Shown one piece after another: positions 62,647 through 64,000 of a DNA stretch of 64,000 bases. The first letter of the stretch is position 1. Every line of letters starts with the position of its first letter. The translations under genes and the position numbers were made by a program. The stretch is from an uncultured Lactobacillus sp. Its GTDB lineage: Bacteria; Bacillota; Bacilli; Lactobacillales; Lactobacillaceae. Where the stretch lies: contig CALNAK010000021.1 of the NCBI GenBank assembly GCA_937874185.1, positions 1-64,000 on the forward strand, given 5' to 3'. The notes beneath the pieces were generated by a model, which saw only the letters and a list, made by a program, of their open reading frames with translations, was not told the DNA's origin and did no database searches.

Positions 62647-63948
62647 TTATTTAATTACTGAAGTTGCAAATTCTGGTTCACTTATAGCGACATTTGGAAC
62701 AGTATCAGAATCACCATACGACATGCTTAAATTGTTGGCATCAATAAGTATCCATTCATTGGTAGATACTTTACCCCAGAATTGATTATTCTTATTGCGA
62801 ACTACCTGATTGATCTTCCAAGATGTTCCTGATGGTAGTATTCTGGACATTGTATTTGTAGACGTATCATAAACACTCTGATTACTTGTTAATGTAGCCG
62901 TGAGATTAACTGAATTGTTAGTATTTGATGAATTGTCATTAGACACACTTGTAGCAAAATCAGGTTCACTAATAGCCACACTTGGGATAGAATCAGAATC
63001 ACCGTATGACATTCCCAAATTTGAATCGATTTTTATCCACTCATTAGTAGATACTTTACCCCAAAAATCATTGTTTCTATTACGAACTACAGTCGTTATT
63101 TTCCAAGAAGAACCAACGGGTAATGTTCTAGTTAGTGATTTCGTAGATGAATTATATATGGTTGCGTTATTTTTTAGGTTTGCTGTAAATGAATATTTAG
63201 ACGAATTAACAATAGTTGCCAAAACATACTCATCAGTTGCAACTTGATAGTATCCATTTCCATTTATGGTTGTAAACTTACCAAGTTTCCAAGATGATCC
63301 AGCTGGTAAAACCACACCATTTGGATTACCGTTAGAATCAACAACTTTTGCTTCATATCCAAGGGTACCAATATTATTATCGTTTGGAGCTACTGGCACC
63401 ACCGGTGTCACCCCAGAAGTAATTGTAATGTTTAATGAACTTACATATTGATTTTGTCCAACAGCATAGAACCTCTCGTTGTTTATCAGAATGGAAGTTC
63501 CTAATTTCCAAGATGATTGTCCAGGAAGAAACAACCCGGCTTTGTTACCATTAATATCAACAGTATCTGCACCACCATAATTAACTATTCCAATACCACC
63601 ATTGACTGGAGCGACAGGTGTCGTTCCATAAGTAACTGTAATATCTAAAGAACTTACATATTGGTCTGATCCAACTTCATAAAATCTTTGGTTATTTATT
63701 AATATAGACTCACCCAACTTCCAAGATGACTGTCCAGGAAGAAAAAGACCAGTTTTATTTCCCTTACTGTCTACTGTATCTGTACCACCATAATTAACTA
63801 TTCCAACTGGTTTTTTAATGGTACTTTCTATTGTAGTTGTATCATCAGCTTTAGCAGTTATTGCTAATTGATTTGAAATGTTCCCCAATACTGTAGGTGC
63901 CATCAATACAGCTAATGTAGAAGCTAAAACAATCTTTCTTTTATTCAT
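62647..63948 (-). CDS. Secreted protein with five SLAP-like repeats
   Basis: A 433-residue protein with a signal peptide (KRKIVLASTLAVLMAPTVLG, about 3-22; cleavage probably near TAKADD). Three repeats of one kind at about 47-106, 117-176 and 193-245 share GIVNYGG...DxxGNKxGLFLPG then SSWKLG. Two of another kind at about 254-313 and 348-405 share FWGKVSTNEWI and LPxGxSWKI. All resemble the S-layer/SLAP-type cell-wall-binding repeats of lactobacilli. No LPxTG anchor is present, so non-covalent attachment is likely. Confidence 0.85.
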   Translation of the reverse strand: MNKRKIVLASTLAVLMAPTVLGNISNQLAITAKADDTTTIESTIKKPVGIVNYGGTDTVDSKGNKTGLFLPGQSSWKLGESILINNQRFYEVGSDQYVSSLDITVTYGTTPVAPVNGGIGIVNYGGADTVDINGNKAGLFLPGQSSWKLGTSILINNERFYAVGQNQYVSSLNITITSGVTPVVPVAPNDNNIGTLGYEAKVVDSNGNPNGVVLPAGSSWKLGKFTTINGNGYYQVATDEYVLATIVNSSKYSFTANLKNNATIYNSSTKSLTRTLPVGSSWKITTVVRNRNNDFWGKVSTNEWIKIDSNLGMSYGDSDSIPSVAISEPDFATSVSNDNSSNTNNSVNLTATLTSNQSVYDTSTNTMSRILPSGTSWKINQVVRNKNNQFWGKVSTNEWILIDANNLSMSYGDSDTVPNVAISEPEFATSVIK

Positions 63949-64000
63949 TTTAAAAATCTCCTCTGCTTATTAATTACCTTAAAATGGATAAATACTTGAT

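Noticed and set aside
1..64000. tRNA, rRNA, tmRNA, insertion sequence or CRISPR array
   Set aside because: None was recognised on either strand by eye; a dedicated scan (tRNAscan-SE, Infernal, ISfinder) would settle this.

Overview
The window looks like chromosome from a low-GC, Gram-positive lactic acid bacterium (Lactobacillaceae). I would guess the Companilactobacillus (alimentarius/farciminis) group, but that genus call is an inference from gene content and order and was not tested. Supporting signs are AT-rich intergenic DNA, strong AGGAGG-type ribosome binding sites, a 316-residue thymidylate synthase, the cvfB-xerD-ribT-scpA-scpB-rluB order, a ribU gene behind an FMN riboswitch, cre-like sites, and a secreted protein with S-layer-like repeats. 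No rRNA, tRNA, CRISPR array or insertion sequence was recognised.

Bases 1-6000 hold small stress/redox units: a DHA2-type drug exporter facing a MarR regulator with two operator copies between them, an aldo/keto reductase, a Crp/Fnr-like regulator with a flavodoxin-fold reductase, and a D-2-hydroxyacid dehydrogenase. Bases 4600-12900 form the accessory part. It contains two unpartnered antitoxin-like genes, a type IV AbiEi/AbiEii toxin-antitoxin operon with a 17-bp inverted-repeat operator, rarA, an XRE regulator broken by one amber codon, and a second, divergent regulator plus nucleotidyltransferase pair preceded by a 24-bp perfect inverted repeat. This second pair is my best candidate for a poorly described system.

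Bases 13000-26500 are mixed: a metallophosphoesterase, recQ, an ABC exporter with its TetR repressor and a clear operator, ogt, a stand-alone PTS EIIA(Glc), a degenerate tyrosine-recombinase-like protein, a LOG-family hydrolase, a GlcU/RbsU-type sugar transporter, manganese-dependent pyrophosphatase and a LysR regulator.

Bases 26500-60900 are mostly conserved housekeeping genes on the minus strand. They include parE-parC; topA-xerC-hslV-hslU-galM; dprA; a GDSL hydrolase-ypmS-yozE-rbgA-rnhB operon; degV; an ABC-F ATPase-thyA-dfrA operon; cca; a TPR protein; hup; cmk-der; a LysM protein; ribU under an FMN riboswitch; and cvfB-xerD-ribT-scpA-scpB-rluB. Together these serve chromosome topology and segregation (ParCE, TopA, XerC/XerD, ScpAB, HU), ribosome assembly (Der, RbgA, RluB), folate/dTMP supply and proteolysis (HslUV). 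The end of the window carries a zinc alcohol dehydrogenase with a cre-like site and the secreted repeat protein.
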